The translations under genes were made by a program, and so were the position numbers. A model generated the notes under the pieces. It was not told the origin of the DNA. It made no database searches and worked only from the letters and a program-made list of their open reading frames with translations. Of a stretch of 64,000 nt of DNA, positions 52,972-64,000 are shown in pieces (position 1 is the first letter of the stretch; each line of letters starts with the position of its first letter). Location: positions 2,237,001 to 2,301,000 of the forward strand of contig OX419756.1 of NCBI GenBank assembly GCA_948567375.1, read 5' to 3'. Source of the DNA: Lunularia cruciata. Lineage: Eukaryota; Streptophyta; Marchantiopsida; Lunulariales; Lunulariaceae.

Positions 52972-53900
52972 CTAAGAAGCATTGACAAAATCCTCCAATC
53001 CTATTGGCACTCCAAGAACACGAAGTCCATATGTGGATGTGATACACCCTTCTAGAAGCTCAAGGTGGGGAGGGGTACCTAAAGAGAACCATGCCCTACA
53101 CTTTGACACCTTGACTCTCAAGCCTACTAGATGTAGCTCAATAGTCAAGTAGTCAAAGGCCTGCCTAATCTGATCTACATGGCCTACAATGTATGTTTCA
53201 TCTGCCAAGGAGGGAAATACACAACTTGGCATGACCAAAGTAGTAGATAAGAGAGCTCTAAAGTGAGCCATGGCAAATAAGGCCCCCCCCCAAAGGATCT
53301 CCCTGACGTGTACCAACAGTTGACTCCAAGACGGTGACTCTCTCTTGTGAACCACCATGCTGGTAGTAAAGGGAAGCAAGAGAGCCATAAAAAGACCGCA
53401 CAAAAGGAATGAGACTCGCCAAGGATCCACCAGCCTCCCTAAGCTCTCTAAAGATAGATGCATGTGAGACGCTATTAAAAGCATTCTCAACATCCACCTA
53501 TAGAACGACCCACTCCGGATGGATATCTAGGAGTGCTCTAATGCCTATAGATATAGCCTCACATCCTCCAGGTGTAGCTACTCCAAACTGATGTGGATTA
53601 AGGTGCTGTCAAAAGTGAGAACGATGTTGAAGGACAATGGTACGACTAACCAAACGCAAAAAGATCTCTCCAATAGCAATTTTTCTAATGCCTCCCATGT
53701 CCTTCTCCATCACAAGAAGTTGACTAGCACCTCACACCCGACTAACAGACATAGGAATGTCTCCTCTTGCTATTGCTACAGCCACCTAAAACAACTCAAT
53801 AAAACCACTAGAAGGATCATTTGCTTGGAAGCAATCTCTTAGGTGCTCATAAACCATCCTTGACAAGCCTCCTAAGGAAAGGCAAGGGGCAGTGCACAAT
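52972..53900 (-). pseudogene. LINE copy iii: reverse transcriptase domain
   Basis: Minus-strand blocks in order: RKIAIGEIFLRLVSRT (about 53,690), VATPGGCEAI and GIRALLDIHPEWVVL, then VDVENAFNSVSH (motif A with the first catalytic Asp), TRQGDPLGG (motif B), and LADETYIVG (motif C). Motif C should be A/F-D-D; the second Asp is Glu (GAA at 53,197-53,199), so catalysis would be impaired. A homopolymer of 9-10 G (C on the plus strand, 53,282-53,291) shifts frame directly after motif B. Confidence 0.85.
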
Positions 53901-54553
53901 GCTTGTGCAAATAGCAACCTATCAAGACATAAAGGCTTGCATAGGCTGATAATCTAAGACCTCTAGTGGTAGTCCCTCTACTGCTATAGGATGCAGTGAG
54001 CGTAAGGCAGAGATGATCTCATCAATAGGACTCGCTATAGACAAAGGGTGTAGCACTCGTGCTACTCTACTAAACTCTCCCGCCTGACCCAAAGTCCTAC
54101 ATTGTTGTAATCGAGTGGAATTTGTGGTATCCTGTGGCGATGCTTGTGTCCTAAATCATGTAGTCCTAATAGACTCCTCCTAAAGGGCTGTCCAATCCTC
54201 CGCTCAAAATCAACAAAATCTAGCAGCCACCTCTCTATGCCCCGCACATCCCCCTCTAGCATAACGAAGACACCATCAAGGAAGTAGGAGGAATAGGCAC
54301 CATCCTAACTCGTCCAAGGGATCACATGCCAAACAATCCAGTGGTAGGCAAAAAGCCTATCTAGCCTCATCATGGAGTGTGCGGGGTAGCCTATGGAATA
54401 GACGTGGACATCAAAAACTAGTCTCAAATAACCCCAAAATGCAATCCACTTGAGAAGCTAACCACTCCCACGACTCGATCTCCCTGGAACAATCAACAAA
54501 GGTATAGAAGAAGTGTACGTAATCCCGAGTGTCACTATTGTCGATGTGGTTGC

Positions 54554-54796
54554 TCATCTCACGTGGACATCCCAAGTGGTCCAATCATAATCCTTGTGCA
54601 TCCTCCCCACATGGGTCTTTACCCCTTGCGAGGTGAAGCATTGGTGACACACCGGGCATGGTGTATCTCGACTTGCTCTCGACGACCCCGCATGGGAAAG
54701 TGTAGCCATGGCTAGAACAAGAATAATGATAGTAACACATGCTGCTCCTCTCCATATCTCCCCATATCTACAAAACCACAACCCCTCACATCCCAA
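54554..54796 (-). pseudogene. LINE copy iii: N-terminal C2H2 zinc finger
   Basis: The frame carries PCPVCHQCF, GVKTHVGRMH and KDYDWTTWD, a C-x2-C-x11-H-x4-H finger. N-terminal fingers of this sort bind target DNA in R2-group LINEs. The frame closes shortly after the finger, by decay. The same segment is recognisable in copies i and ii. Confidence 0.75.
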
Positions 54797-54830
54797 CTCA
54801 CATAAGAAAACAATCTCTCCACCTAAAATC

Positions 54831-55833
54831 TATAAATTCTCATAACTTTCAATTTCCATCTCCAAAATTTTCAAACTAAATTCTCATGGAACTTAATCAT
54901 GAAAACCAAGAGATTGGAGATGAAACTCCATGACACATCACTCTCAATGTATAATGATCACTCTAAACCCTAAAAAAGCTAAGAATCCTCATAACTTTCT
55001 ACTCCATTCTCCATAGTCTTCAATCTAGGTGCCAATGGAACCAAAATTGAAAAAAAAAAAGAATCAACTATTCACTTGAATGCTACATGCTAGAGAGCCC
55101 TCAAAAATTATAGATATTGTCTCACATCTCTCCCTCTCCTCTCTTGTCTCCACACTCTCCTGCCGCTCCCCTCTCCACTCCACTTAAAAAAGCACTTCAG
55201 ATATAATTAAAACCTATAACTTGATCATAGACTCCACTTTCACAACTTGTAAATTCAAATCTCACTCATGGCAATCTAGTCTAAAAATCACACAGGTGGG
55301 GAGGTAGGAATTTAAGACATTGATTGTAGTACATGGAGTTTGCTCAAAATAAGTTATAAACATATTATAAATGAGTTATAGTTCTGGACTTGGGCTCCAA
55401 CAAGTTGTTGATATGTTGTTTATAATGTTTACAAAGATCTAAGACTAACAAATGGAGAAAAATTCAATGGTTTTTTTTGGTTGGTCAGGCCTAAGACGAC
55501 AGCCCAATAAAGACTATGAAGTTATTACAATCTACCATAGATAACTAGGACTCATTCAATCAGCTGCATCAAATAGTCTATGTTAGCTTAGATGGTAGTG
55601 AATGGTGAAACTACCATCAAAGCTTACATAAACTACTTAATACAACCTTGACTCTAACCCTTGTACATGTATTGACATTCCCTGGTCCACTACCATCTAT
55701 ATTGCTATCATACATAGACATTGTGTGGATAAAACCTAGCAACTTTGATTTATTGTCTTGGCATTCAATTATTTTCCATCTCCTTGTAATTAATTCCTAG
55801 TGATATTGCATTACAAAAGTTCAGCCTATCAAT
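54831..55833. other. AT-rich stretch, nothing recognised
   Basis: No long open frame. The right end may be an LTR, judged only from the primer-site-like word that follows. Confidence 0.3.
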
Positions 55834-55846
55834 TGGTATCATGGGC
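55834..55846 (+). other. possible retrotransposon primer-binding site
   Basis: TGGTATCATGGGC matches the start of TGGTATCAGAGC and follows CA plus three bases (CCTATCAAT). If real, an LTR ends near 55,831 and a plus-strand element follows, but no gag or pol motif was recognised in 55.9-59 kb. Confidence 0.35.
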
Positions 55847-58800
55847 ATCACTACTAATAGTGGTGCTTAAATGCTATATATTATTGAACAGTTAGAAAAC
55901 TTGGTAAAAGATCAATTCCTTTGCAGCACCTATGATCAATTTCATACTTACAACATATTTCATGTAATCAATTAGGCTCTAGAGGATGCATAAGAGTGTG
56001 TAAATGGCAACATCTATAAGGTTTACAACATGTTGAAGTGTGTTTGTCATTATAGTGCAATGCATTTGGAATTACATTGAATTCAAGTTTGCTTAGGTCA
56101 CACAAACATCCTTGATGTCCCTTGCCTTGATTTTGGTATGGATTCATGCTCATTATTTCCAACAATGAACTCTTGCTATAAGTTACTTGATATTTTTGGA
56201 GCTCAATGCAATATGGATGTATGATTTCCCAAATTGCATGATGGATGCTTAAGTTTGTCTCCTTGAAAATTCATAACCAATACAGCTTCATTAAAGTTCT
56301 AACTTAAAATATATTTCCAACCTATTATTTTGGCCCATTGCAACAATACTATCCCAAGAAGTTATGTTGGGTTTACAACATTTCAAACAAAAACTACAAC
56401 TACATTGAAGATGAATTATAAAGATTAATTGCCAAGCTATTTTCTCAAGTTTTCTCTAATTTAGATTTGAGTCAAGATAAGTTTCATATTATCCTAGACA
56501 ATGTGTTGCATATCCTTCTTGATGAAATTTCCATAAACAAAATCAAATCTTAAATTTAAAAGAATTGATGCATGAAGAAATATACTAATTTTTTGATGTG
56601 AAAAAAACTGCCCTAATCAACATGAAGATTAGGATGAAGTGTTTTGTTGCTGAAGATCATCAAGAAACTTGATCATTCTTGCAAGAATTATTCACAAATG
56701 TTTAGAGAGTTTTGGGTCTAGCCAATTTAAGTCCTTGCTCGTTTTGCCAAAGATGTATTTGCTTCTATGGCAGACCAATCCTTAAAATTCGTCTTTCTTG
56801 AATATTGGTTAGCTTTTCTACCCAACACCATCATCTCCAAGATGGCAAACCCACTTCTACAATCTTGGTATCAAACAATAGATGTCTTTACCAATAAGTA
56901 TTCATAAATTGAGCTATTATTGAGAGAGAGGCTAAATTATATCTGCTTTTTCATCTCTTGTCATCTCATCTTAGATTTTTTTTTTCTTCATATTTTCTTC
57001 CTTGATTATACATTCCATGCAAACCAAATTGAGAAAAATAGATAATTGGAAACCTACCCAGATCAATAAGGATACACTTGATGTTGTCTTGCAATTGATA
57101 TTTATGTACGACTCAGATTTCCCTTACTATTATCTAAGACACTAGGCCACATTTAGATAGTGAATGAAATAATTTTTTGCTATATCATATGTAATTGCAA
57201 TATCAAATAGGAATAATAGCAAAAAGACTCATGTGGATGACTATAATATCTCACATTGTAGCCAACCTTGGACATGAATGTAGCATCACAAAAACCTTAC
57301 TAAGTAATTATAGATGTAAGTGTTTGGAATAGGTAAAGAAAACACTAGAGTAGTTTGCAGAATGGTTTTGCCAGCTTGTTGAGGGGCCATCATAATTAAA
57401 ATAGGCCACTCAATATTGTTAAAAATAGAGTAAGATGCAATCAATTATCTCTTATAATCTTATAGCAATGGATTTGTGCAATAAAGTAGTTTGTACAATC
57501 ATTTTTGAAAGCTCACTAGAGAGCAAACACAATTAAATCAAGACCACTCAAGATCATAAAAAATTGGAGTAAGATGTTATCAATCATCTCTTGTAATCTT
57601 ACATTGCTAGGTTGTTATAGTATTCTTTTGTCCAACAAGTACAATATTTGCACTTGTAATAAGGCATCTACAATCCAATCCAATGTGTATGTTTGTACTT
57701 CAACAAGGTTATCTATCCACTTAAGTAATATGACCTATATTACTTGATTTAAACCACAACTAATTGGCTAATTTGGTACCTAGTCAGCTCTAGTGTTTAA
57801 TTAGCCAACTAGCCAACTAGCCTTTAGCCAAGCCATCTTCAAGTCCAAGTTAGCACTCTTCCTCAATAAAATGGGAAAGATATTCAACAATTCTTGATCA
57901 TGAAGCATCCTATTAGATTGGTTATATAGTCACCTTTAGTTAAAAAATTAGAGTAAACCTTTTGATCTTGTTTTAAATGTAAATAACATAATCTAGTACT
58001 TGTTAATATTGCAGTAGCTTGAGTGTGTTGCAATTTTTATGAAGGGAGTTCCAACCTTCTTTTAAAAGAATTAACTCTCAAACCAAAGCTTACACTCTCT
58101 TTCTTGTTTTTTTATGCCTTCTTGTGAGTTTAAGTAAAAATCTTCAAATAATAATTTCATCCTCCTTCCTTGAGCTCAAGGATAATAAAGACATGTAGTC
58201 TTAATTATTATTTGAATAGATTATCTATCTTTTCTTTTAACTCCTTTAGCGTGAGAATGATACTTTTTACTTTGAACTTTGTTTAATATCTAAAAAATAA
58301 TTAACTTTATATCACAAATGTTATATCTTTCACAAATATTGATTTTTTTATTTTATATTCTTAATATAAGATACAAAAATAATTGATAGATTCTCAAAGA
58401 AGTGTTAGAACTTCCAATTCTTTACTATTGTATGTTTAACCTCTTGGGCAAGAACTACTCCTAGAAGAAGGTAGTGATACCACTAAAACACACTAAAAAA
58501 TAGAAAAAAACAAGAAATCACATTCACTAAGGATAAGTTCAAACTATCACCTAGAAAAGTTGATTCAGTCAACTACAAAGAGGCTAATTCACCATCAAGA
58601 CTCCTTCTCCAAAGACCATGTACTACACTTCCCAAAAGGCATGGCTTTGGCTAAAGGCTAATGATTCTTTGTCTTCACTCTTGTGTGTACTATCAATATT
58701 GCAGCCCACTTAAGACCTGTCAAAGCATTGCTTCTTTAAAACTACCAAGCATAATACACCCTAGCCACAAGTACTAGTGATCACACACACTTAGTCAATT

Positions 58801-59300
58801 GGGTTCCTACTATAAAGTTTCCTCTCAATTACTTAATAAAGACAAGAAACCAGTACTTGGAATTAATCAAAGCAACAAAAAGCTTTTCACCCTTTTTCTT
58901 TATTTTCTTCAACAGACTAAATCAATATTTACACTTGATCAAGGTCTAAAATATACTTGTCAGTCAAAACTGAAAAAATCTGATGGTGGAAGTAAGCCAA
59001 TGATCTAGCAAGATTGCACTTGCATGCATCTAAACTATACAATTAAATCCTAATTATCTTGTCTTAATTCATCTTGGTTTCCTATACACTACTTATGCAC
59101 ATCCCGCATGTACTAGAATATGCTAGTTCTTCCCCAAAGAAATCTCCTACTTTGTAATATTTGGACTTGCTCCTCTAAAGAAATGTCCACCACTAGTGGA
59201 TTTATCCTTACCCTCTTTGTAGGTTTCTAAGATATTGTTGATGTTGATTCCTTCTTCTTGATGGTGGCAATCCCCATCCCATCCACCTTTACAACTTTCT
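55847..59300. other. AT-rich, stop-rich repeat-like DNA without recognisable genes
   Basis: Long A/T-rich tracts and only short frames. It may be a decayed retroelement starting at the primer-like site at 55,834. No motif of RT, integrase or protease could be read in any frame. Confidence 0.3.
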
Positions 59301-60599
59301 TGATTCATGAAAACTCCTCATTCATAGCTCAATATCTCCTTTAATTGCTCTTTGTTGGGGTTGAGATATGAAGTAAGTTCTCCAAGTGGAAGTGGTTCTT
59401 CCTCTCTGCCTCACTCAATAGATGAGTTCCATGTAGAAATTTATGTTGAAGGGGGTCAAGAAGATTGCTCCACCTTCTTCTTTGAACTCCTTGATCATGT
59501 CCCTTGGTTGCCAAAAAAAGAAATGTTTGCCCAATTAAGCACCTCTCCTTGGTACATATACTCAAAGAAAATAGCTTATTTAATAGTCAAGTAGGTGGTT
59601 GTCTTTGCCTTGAATAGTTTCATCATGGCTTCTACAACTACACTCTAGGTTGGATGTTTGTAACTAATGGCACTCCATCAATTACTAGTAGCTTTCTTCT
59701 CATTAAATGAGTTAGCTATCTATTATCAACCTCCTCACTTACATTCCCACATTTGGTTTCAAGGGTAGAGCCCCCAAAGATGGCTACATCAAACCAAAAC
59801 ACATTCTTCTAGTTTTCTTTGGTCCAGTCCAAACAATCTTATGGTGCTCCTATTTCTTCAAATTTTGTTTTTGTTGATCAAATCATGTTTAAGTGCTAGA
59901 GAAAGACCATGAAGAAATTGGTTACTAGGCAAATTCCCCCACAAGGAGGTGGCACAAAACTCAGGGATGATCAGAACTAAAAGTGATGTGAGATAATCTC
60001 AAGTGCTTACAAGACAATCAACGCTTGGAGTGATGTAGAATAATCCTAAGTGCTTGCAAACCCAAGTGCTTAGAGGTTGGAGTACCAAGCACTTGATTGG
60101 CACTTGTACTTAAGTGTCACCACAATTTGAATATACTACCAACTCAGCCAAGGGTTGTTATAGTAAAGATAATCGTTAGCATTTGGTGATCAATCAGCTT
60201 GGAACATGAGGAATGATCAACAAGGAAATATTTGCAAGTGGAAAACTAACACCTAGTCAAGGAGTGCATGCAAATGCCTTTGCATGTGCAAATAACAAGT
60301 AATCATCTACTCCTTAACTGCCAAGGAGCTGAAGAATGACCAAGGAATTGGACTATAACTTGTGGAGTTTGGCTAGAAATTGCACTTTTTGGAGAACCAT
60401 ATGCCTTTATAGCTAATCAAGTAGAATTGATGCTTAGTCAAGAATCAAGAGTCCACAACATTCTGACTTGATTAGCACTCAAAGTAGATCAAAACTCAGC
60501 CCTTGCCTTCTTCTTACTTGTCAAGAACTGTGGTTTTTTCACCCAAAACCTACAAAAGAAGATCCTAGAGGCTATCCTTAGGTCCCCTTATATGAACAA

Positions 60600-62480
60600 A
60601 TTGGCAATATATTGTAGGATTGCAGTGATTCAAAGCAAACATTTAGGGTTCTTGCTATGGAACTAGCAATTGAGTGACTTTGCCATTATACATCAGATGA
60701 GATGAAAGAGACAAAAGACACAAGGAGAAATGAGAGGAAACCTCCATTTGGGTGAAGGAGCATTGGCGATTGGTAATTTGGCTAGATGAAAAAGTTGCTA
60801 GAGTAATGATTCTTGACACCAAATTTGCATATAAGGATTTGACTGCCAAGATGAAGGCTAATTTCAATGACAAGAGGTCAAAGAACATGGATGAAGAGTA
60901 GCCAATTACAAAGACCCTATGAGGAGAGCTAAAGTAGAGATAGTGATGAAGGTCTTCAAACCTAATGAACTACCTACTTAACCATTAGCCAAAATGTGTT
61001 CTTTGATTATATGTATTCAAATTAGCCAATTGTTTGGATAGGCATGTTCAATTGACAGGCCAAGACCCTACATCAAGACTTTGAGGAAGATGTAAGTGTT
61101 GCATAGCTCACTTTGTTTTCAATTCACTTTTACATGGGAACCAATCTCCTAACCCAAGAGGAGAGGAAGAGATTCCCTACTCATTTCCAAGTTATAGGTT
61201 ATTTTGATGAACAACCTGAAGAATCATTCTCAATAGCCAAGTATAGAGGTACTAATGAAACATTTTCTAGATGGACTCTTTTTACTAATGGATGAAGAAC
61301 TGACCACACCAAAGACTACCAAGAGGAAGAAGATTACTCAAAAGAAGCAGCCTCTATATGCCAAGAAGCCAAAATCTGACATTGAGGTAGCAAATGTATC
61401 CTAATCCAAAGGAGAAGCTGAGGATATACAAGATGATGAAGACAAGGATAGGATGATCAAGGGTCCTTCACCTTGCAAGCATCAACATCCACCTCAAGTG
61501 ACATAGAAGAAGAAGAACAACAACAACAACAACAACAACAGAGGGACGATGCATAATTTATCCCAAACTTGCAAGACCAAAAAGTAGAGGAGTGCCTTGC
61601 AAGACCCAAAGAAGGCATGACAGAGATGGTTGTAGCATTAAAAAAATTCTAAATAGTCCCATTAGAGAAGAAGGAGCTCCAATCATGCACAAAGATCATG
61701 CCAAGTGCTTGAATGCCAAGGAACTTTGGCCCAAAGTTCTTGATGATGCCAAATTCCTACACTAAGAAGATGACAAAATTACAAAACATGCCAAGGAAGA
61801 AGACATCAACATTGAAGCCAACACTCCAAACCTTGCTCCAAGGGCAAAGACTAAAAATTAGAGAGGGATTGATAACCTCAATACCAATGCTAGTTCAAGA
61901 AGGCACACATTTTATCATACACTTAGTTGGAGTTGCACTGCAATCGATGGAGATTCTATTGCCCCAATACCAAACCAAATGTATAGACATTGTGGATTAC
62001 TCCTTACTTGTGCAAACCATGCGCAAGCAAGTCTACAATTGGAAGACCAGAGGGGATCTTATCAAGGAAGACAAAGCCAAGACAAGAGACTTGTACAAGT
62101 AAGAGGCGGAAAAAGTAAGTACTTTGATGCAAGAAAATGATGAACTCAAGAAGCATAGTACCACACTAGAGACCAATCATGATTGCCAAGGAGAACCAAA
62201 AGATACAAAGAGAGATGAGTGCATTTGACTTGAGCACTACTAGTGCCAAAGAGAATCCAAATATCTTTGGCCAATTCAAAGAGCTAGGGAGCAATTGGAA
62301 TGAGTTGAATGTGGGTCATGATAAAATCATCACCTAAGAAGTCCAAATGCAAGAGTATCAGAAGGAGATGCCACAACAATTAGATCACTTAACCAAAGAA
62401 TTGGAGAACAAATTGGCCAAGCAAATAAAGAGTTTTTGAATGCAAGAAGCATTGAAAGTAGAGTGGGATACTTGGACCCA
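60600..62480 (+). pseudogene. decayed hydrophilic coding region of unknown family
   Basis: Successive plus-strand frames (61,113-61,295; 61,713-62,102; then broken pieces to 62,470) keep a coding look. They contain FYMGTNLLTQEERKRFP and DEQPEESFSIAKY, a Lys/Glu-rich part with a Gln run from (CAA)n, and coiled-coil text such as QENDELKKH and LDHLTKELENKLAKQ. Stops separate the parts. It may be the ORF of a non-autonomous retrotransposon or an unknown gene relic. I recognise no family. Confidence 0.4.
61513..61541 (+). repeat. (CAA)9 microsatellite
   Basis: An uninterrupted run of CAA/ACA triplets, coding for Gln or Asn depending on frame, sits in the acidic part of the decayed coding region. 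Confidence 0.85.
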
Positions 62481-62489
62481 ATAGATGGA

Positions 62490-62899
62490 AAAAGACAAGC
62501 AAAAAGTGATGTATCATGTAAAAGAACAAGACCAAGGAGAGAAATAGGAGAATGGAAACTCACATTGAGACACTTGAATGAGAGAAAATTCTGAATCCCT
62601 AGCATGAGCCTTGGCTTTGGTATTTATAGATAGCATACAAAGCCCTTGAGAAGCTTCTCAAGAAGCTTCCCCGAGCCACTTTCTTAGAGTGCAAGCCAAG
62701 TTAACTAGGAAGCTTCTCAAGAAGCTTCCTTCTAGAAGTCGCCTACTTGGCCTGCAACCTAAGCTAGTTAGAAGCTTCTAGAAGCTACCTGCTTGGGGCA
62801 CAAGTTAACTAGATGTTTCTAGAATATTCTAGGCTAATTTGGCTTATTCTTTACTTTGTTAGCCTTACTAACTACGTTGTTAAACTCCATATTGTTACA
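62490..62899 (-). repeat. 3' LTR of the right-edge family-2 chromovirus, with heat-shock-element-like arrays
   Basis: On the minus strand the LTR begins TGTAACAATATGG at 62,899, after a purine tract. It contains repeated GAAGCTTC blocks: GAAnnTTCnnGAA at 62,771-62,783, TTCnnGAA at 62,730-62,737, and GAAGCTTCTCAAGAAGCTTC at 62,650-62,669 and 62,709-62,728. They lie upstream of a TATA box (TATAAATACC, about 62,615-62,625). The lower boundary is set by the end of similarity with the 3.4-kb fragment and is approximate. Confidence 0.7.
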
Positions 62900-62931
62900 T
62901 ATTCCCCCATAGCTAGTTGGTGATGTCCTCG

Positions 62932-63200
62932 TCACCATTGAAGCTTCAAACTCTTGGATGGCCGTTTGTGCATTTTGGAGGTGAGAAAGAGGTTCCTATG
63001 TGGCATCATGAAGGGGATACCCTTTCCAAAGGACCTTGTACTCCGTATGTTGTTGACGTCCTTGTTGGATGTGGTGACGTGCAAGGATATGATCAACTTC
63101 ATACTCCTGATGATCATTGATAGGGATAGGGGGAGGAGGAGGTTGGACTCAAGAGGAAAAAGGAGAGGGGTTAGGAACAAAGGGTTTCAACTTGGAAACA
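62932..63200 (-). pseudogene. chromodomain of the right-edge family-2 chromovirus
   Basis: The minus strand in one frame reads YEVDHILARHHIQ and YKVLWKGYPLHDAT.EP, a chromodomain with the W-K-G and A-T-x-E blocks (Trp of ATWE is Gln). Pro-rich text precedes it. Matches the plus-strand fragment at 22,467-22,780. Confidence 0.8.
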
Positions 63201-63241
63201 TGAAAGATAGGATGGATGCACATATGAAAAGGGAAGGCAAG

Positions 63242-64000
63242 TCAATAAGCAAGAGGAGAGATCATTTGGGTGACATCAAAAGGTCCTATCCAATGAAGGG
63301 CAAGTTTACGAACTTGGGTATCAAGTGGAAGGGGTAGATTACTAGAATATAGCATAACTTTATCATCAACTTCAAAGGTGAGATCACAACAATGGTGATC
63401 CACATATTGTTTTTGACGATTTTGAGCAACAAGGAGGTGAGATTTGGCTTGTTGGAGAGATTTGGATATGGTGGTCAAGAAGGTTGAAGTATGAGGGGCC
63501 TGAGATGGGGGAGGAGCAAGAAGAGAATCTAGGACAAGCGGATCTTGGCCAAAATTGAGGAAGAAAGGAGAGAGTCCAGTGCTTGTCTATTTAGAATTGT
63601 TATATGCAAACTACTTAGTTGGAAGACATTCATCCCAATTGGTATGGTGAATGTTGACAAAGGCACGAAGCATATCTTCCAAGGTGTAATTTGCACATTT
63701 AGTTTGTCTATGAGTTTGAGGATGATAGGTTGTGGAAAAAGCAAGCTTGGTGCCAAGTATCTAGAAGAGAGCTTGCCAAAAATTTCCGATGAAGCAAGGA
63801 TCACGGTTGGAGATGAGCACACATGGCATCTCATGTTGTTTGAATACATTATCAAAGTAGAAATGCGCCAAGGTTGGAGCATCCACAATATCAATAGTTG
63901 GTGCCAAATGGATTTGCTTACTAAGCTTATTCACAAACACCACAATTGCTATGTGACCTTGTTGTGTCTTGGGCAATGAGGTGATGAGATCTAAGCTCAT
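63242..64000 (-). pseudogene. integrase of the right-edge family-2 chromovirus
   Basis: The frame 64,000-63,761 contains MSLDLITSLPKTQQGHIAIV (first catalytic Asp in SLDLI) and LISNRDPCF, where the second catalytic Asp of the usual S-D-R is Asn. Other frames continue with AFSTTYHPQ-like and FAYNN-like text, and 63,478-63,242 gives QNRQKQYVDHH and LHWIGPFDV (the SH3-like C-terminal region). Frame changes separate the parts. Confidence 0.82.

Larger units (their letters stand above)
51649..54830 (-). mobile_element. LINE copy iii: finger - RT - endonuclease-like, best preserved copy
   Basis: A single coding stretch of about 3 kb reads on the minus strand from a C2H2 finger (54,6xx) through RT (53,9xx-52,9xx) to a conserved C-terminal domain (52,132-51,731), then a ~110-bp 3' UTR with the 3' box. 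Only about 700 bp separate finger and RT, too little for an APE endonuclease. This layout is that of early-branching LINEs of R2/NeSL/Utopia type rather than L1. Frameshifts and stops show that it is inactive, but CpG content and reading-frame length show that it is younger than copies i and ii. The 5' end is approximate. Confidence 0.82.
62900..64000 (-). mobile_element. family-2 chromovirus, 3' half, cut by right edge
   Basis: From the right edge down: integrase core and C-terminal part, a chromodomain, a stop, a purine tract (ATGGGGGAATA, 62,900-62,910) and the 3' LTR. RT and 5' parts lie beyond base 64,000. Frames are longer than in the 6-9.7-kb copy, so this is a younger insertion, but still broken. 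Confidence 0.85.

Noticed and set aside
59341..59594. Opposed open frames of 74-80 codons
   Set aside because: The plus and minus frames are antisense to each other and neither shows a domain. Not called.

Overview
The window is nuclear DNA of a land plant. The evidence is GT-AG spliced genes, a leucine-rich-repeat receptor kinase of plant type, plant lipid-transfer-like genes, and many decayed Ty1/copia and Ty3/gypsy (chromovirus) retrotransposons with initiator-Met-tRNA primer sites. The short introns and one-LRR-per-exon structure would suit a bryophyte, perhaps a liverwort, but the sequence alone does not fix the species. No bacterial-type genes, CRISPR arrays or tRNA/rRNA genes were seen.

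Layout. (1) 1-25.8 kb is a nested graveyard of retroelements. It holds a minus-strand copia element cut by the left edge, an LTR fragment of chromovirus family 2, a LINE 5' fragment, a decayed minus-strand family-2 chromovirus whose RT is interrupted by a small terminal-inverted-repeat element, three copies (A, B plus strand; C minus strand) of chromovirus family 1, and a plus-strand LINE copy. (2) 25.8-51.6 kb is a gene island that is visibly richer in G+C and CpG. It carries one complete 21-exon LRR receptor-like kinase (30,651-37,681, plus), with an apparent alternative last exon, and two paralogous secreted lipid-transfer-like genes on the minus strand (40.2-40.75 and 45.44-45.95 kb). Each of these has a tiny second exon at the same position and phase. 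(3) 51.6-64 kb returns to repeats: a younger minus-strand LINE copy, AT-rich sequence with no recognised gene, a decayed coiled-coil coding region of unknown origin, and the 3' half of a minus-strand family-2 chromovirus running off the right edge.

The most unusual signal is the LINE family. Its members appear to encode an N-terminal C2H2 finger, a reverse transcriptase and a C-terminal region that resembles a restriction-like endonuclease; I see no room for an APE endonuclease. A conserved ~65-bp 3' box ends the two long copies and also occurs four more times without the coding region. One of these is a 93-bp insertion flanked by a perfect 14-bp direct repeat. The two long copies lie on either side of the gene island in opposite orientation with their 3' ends facing inward.

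How the genes relate. The receptor kinase is predicted to be an active RD-type membrane kinase, and the two LTP-like proteins are predicted to be secreted and disulphide-rich. Nothing in the sequence shows that they act together. All transposon coding regions here carry stops or frameshifts and are annotated as pseudogenes.
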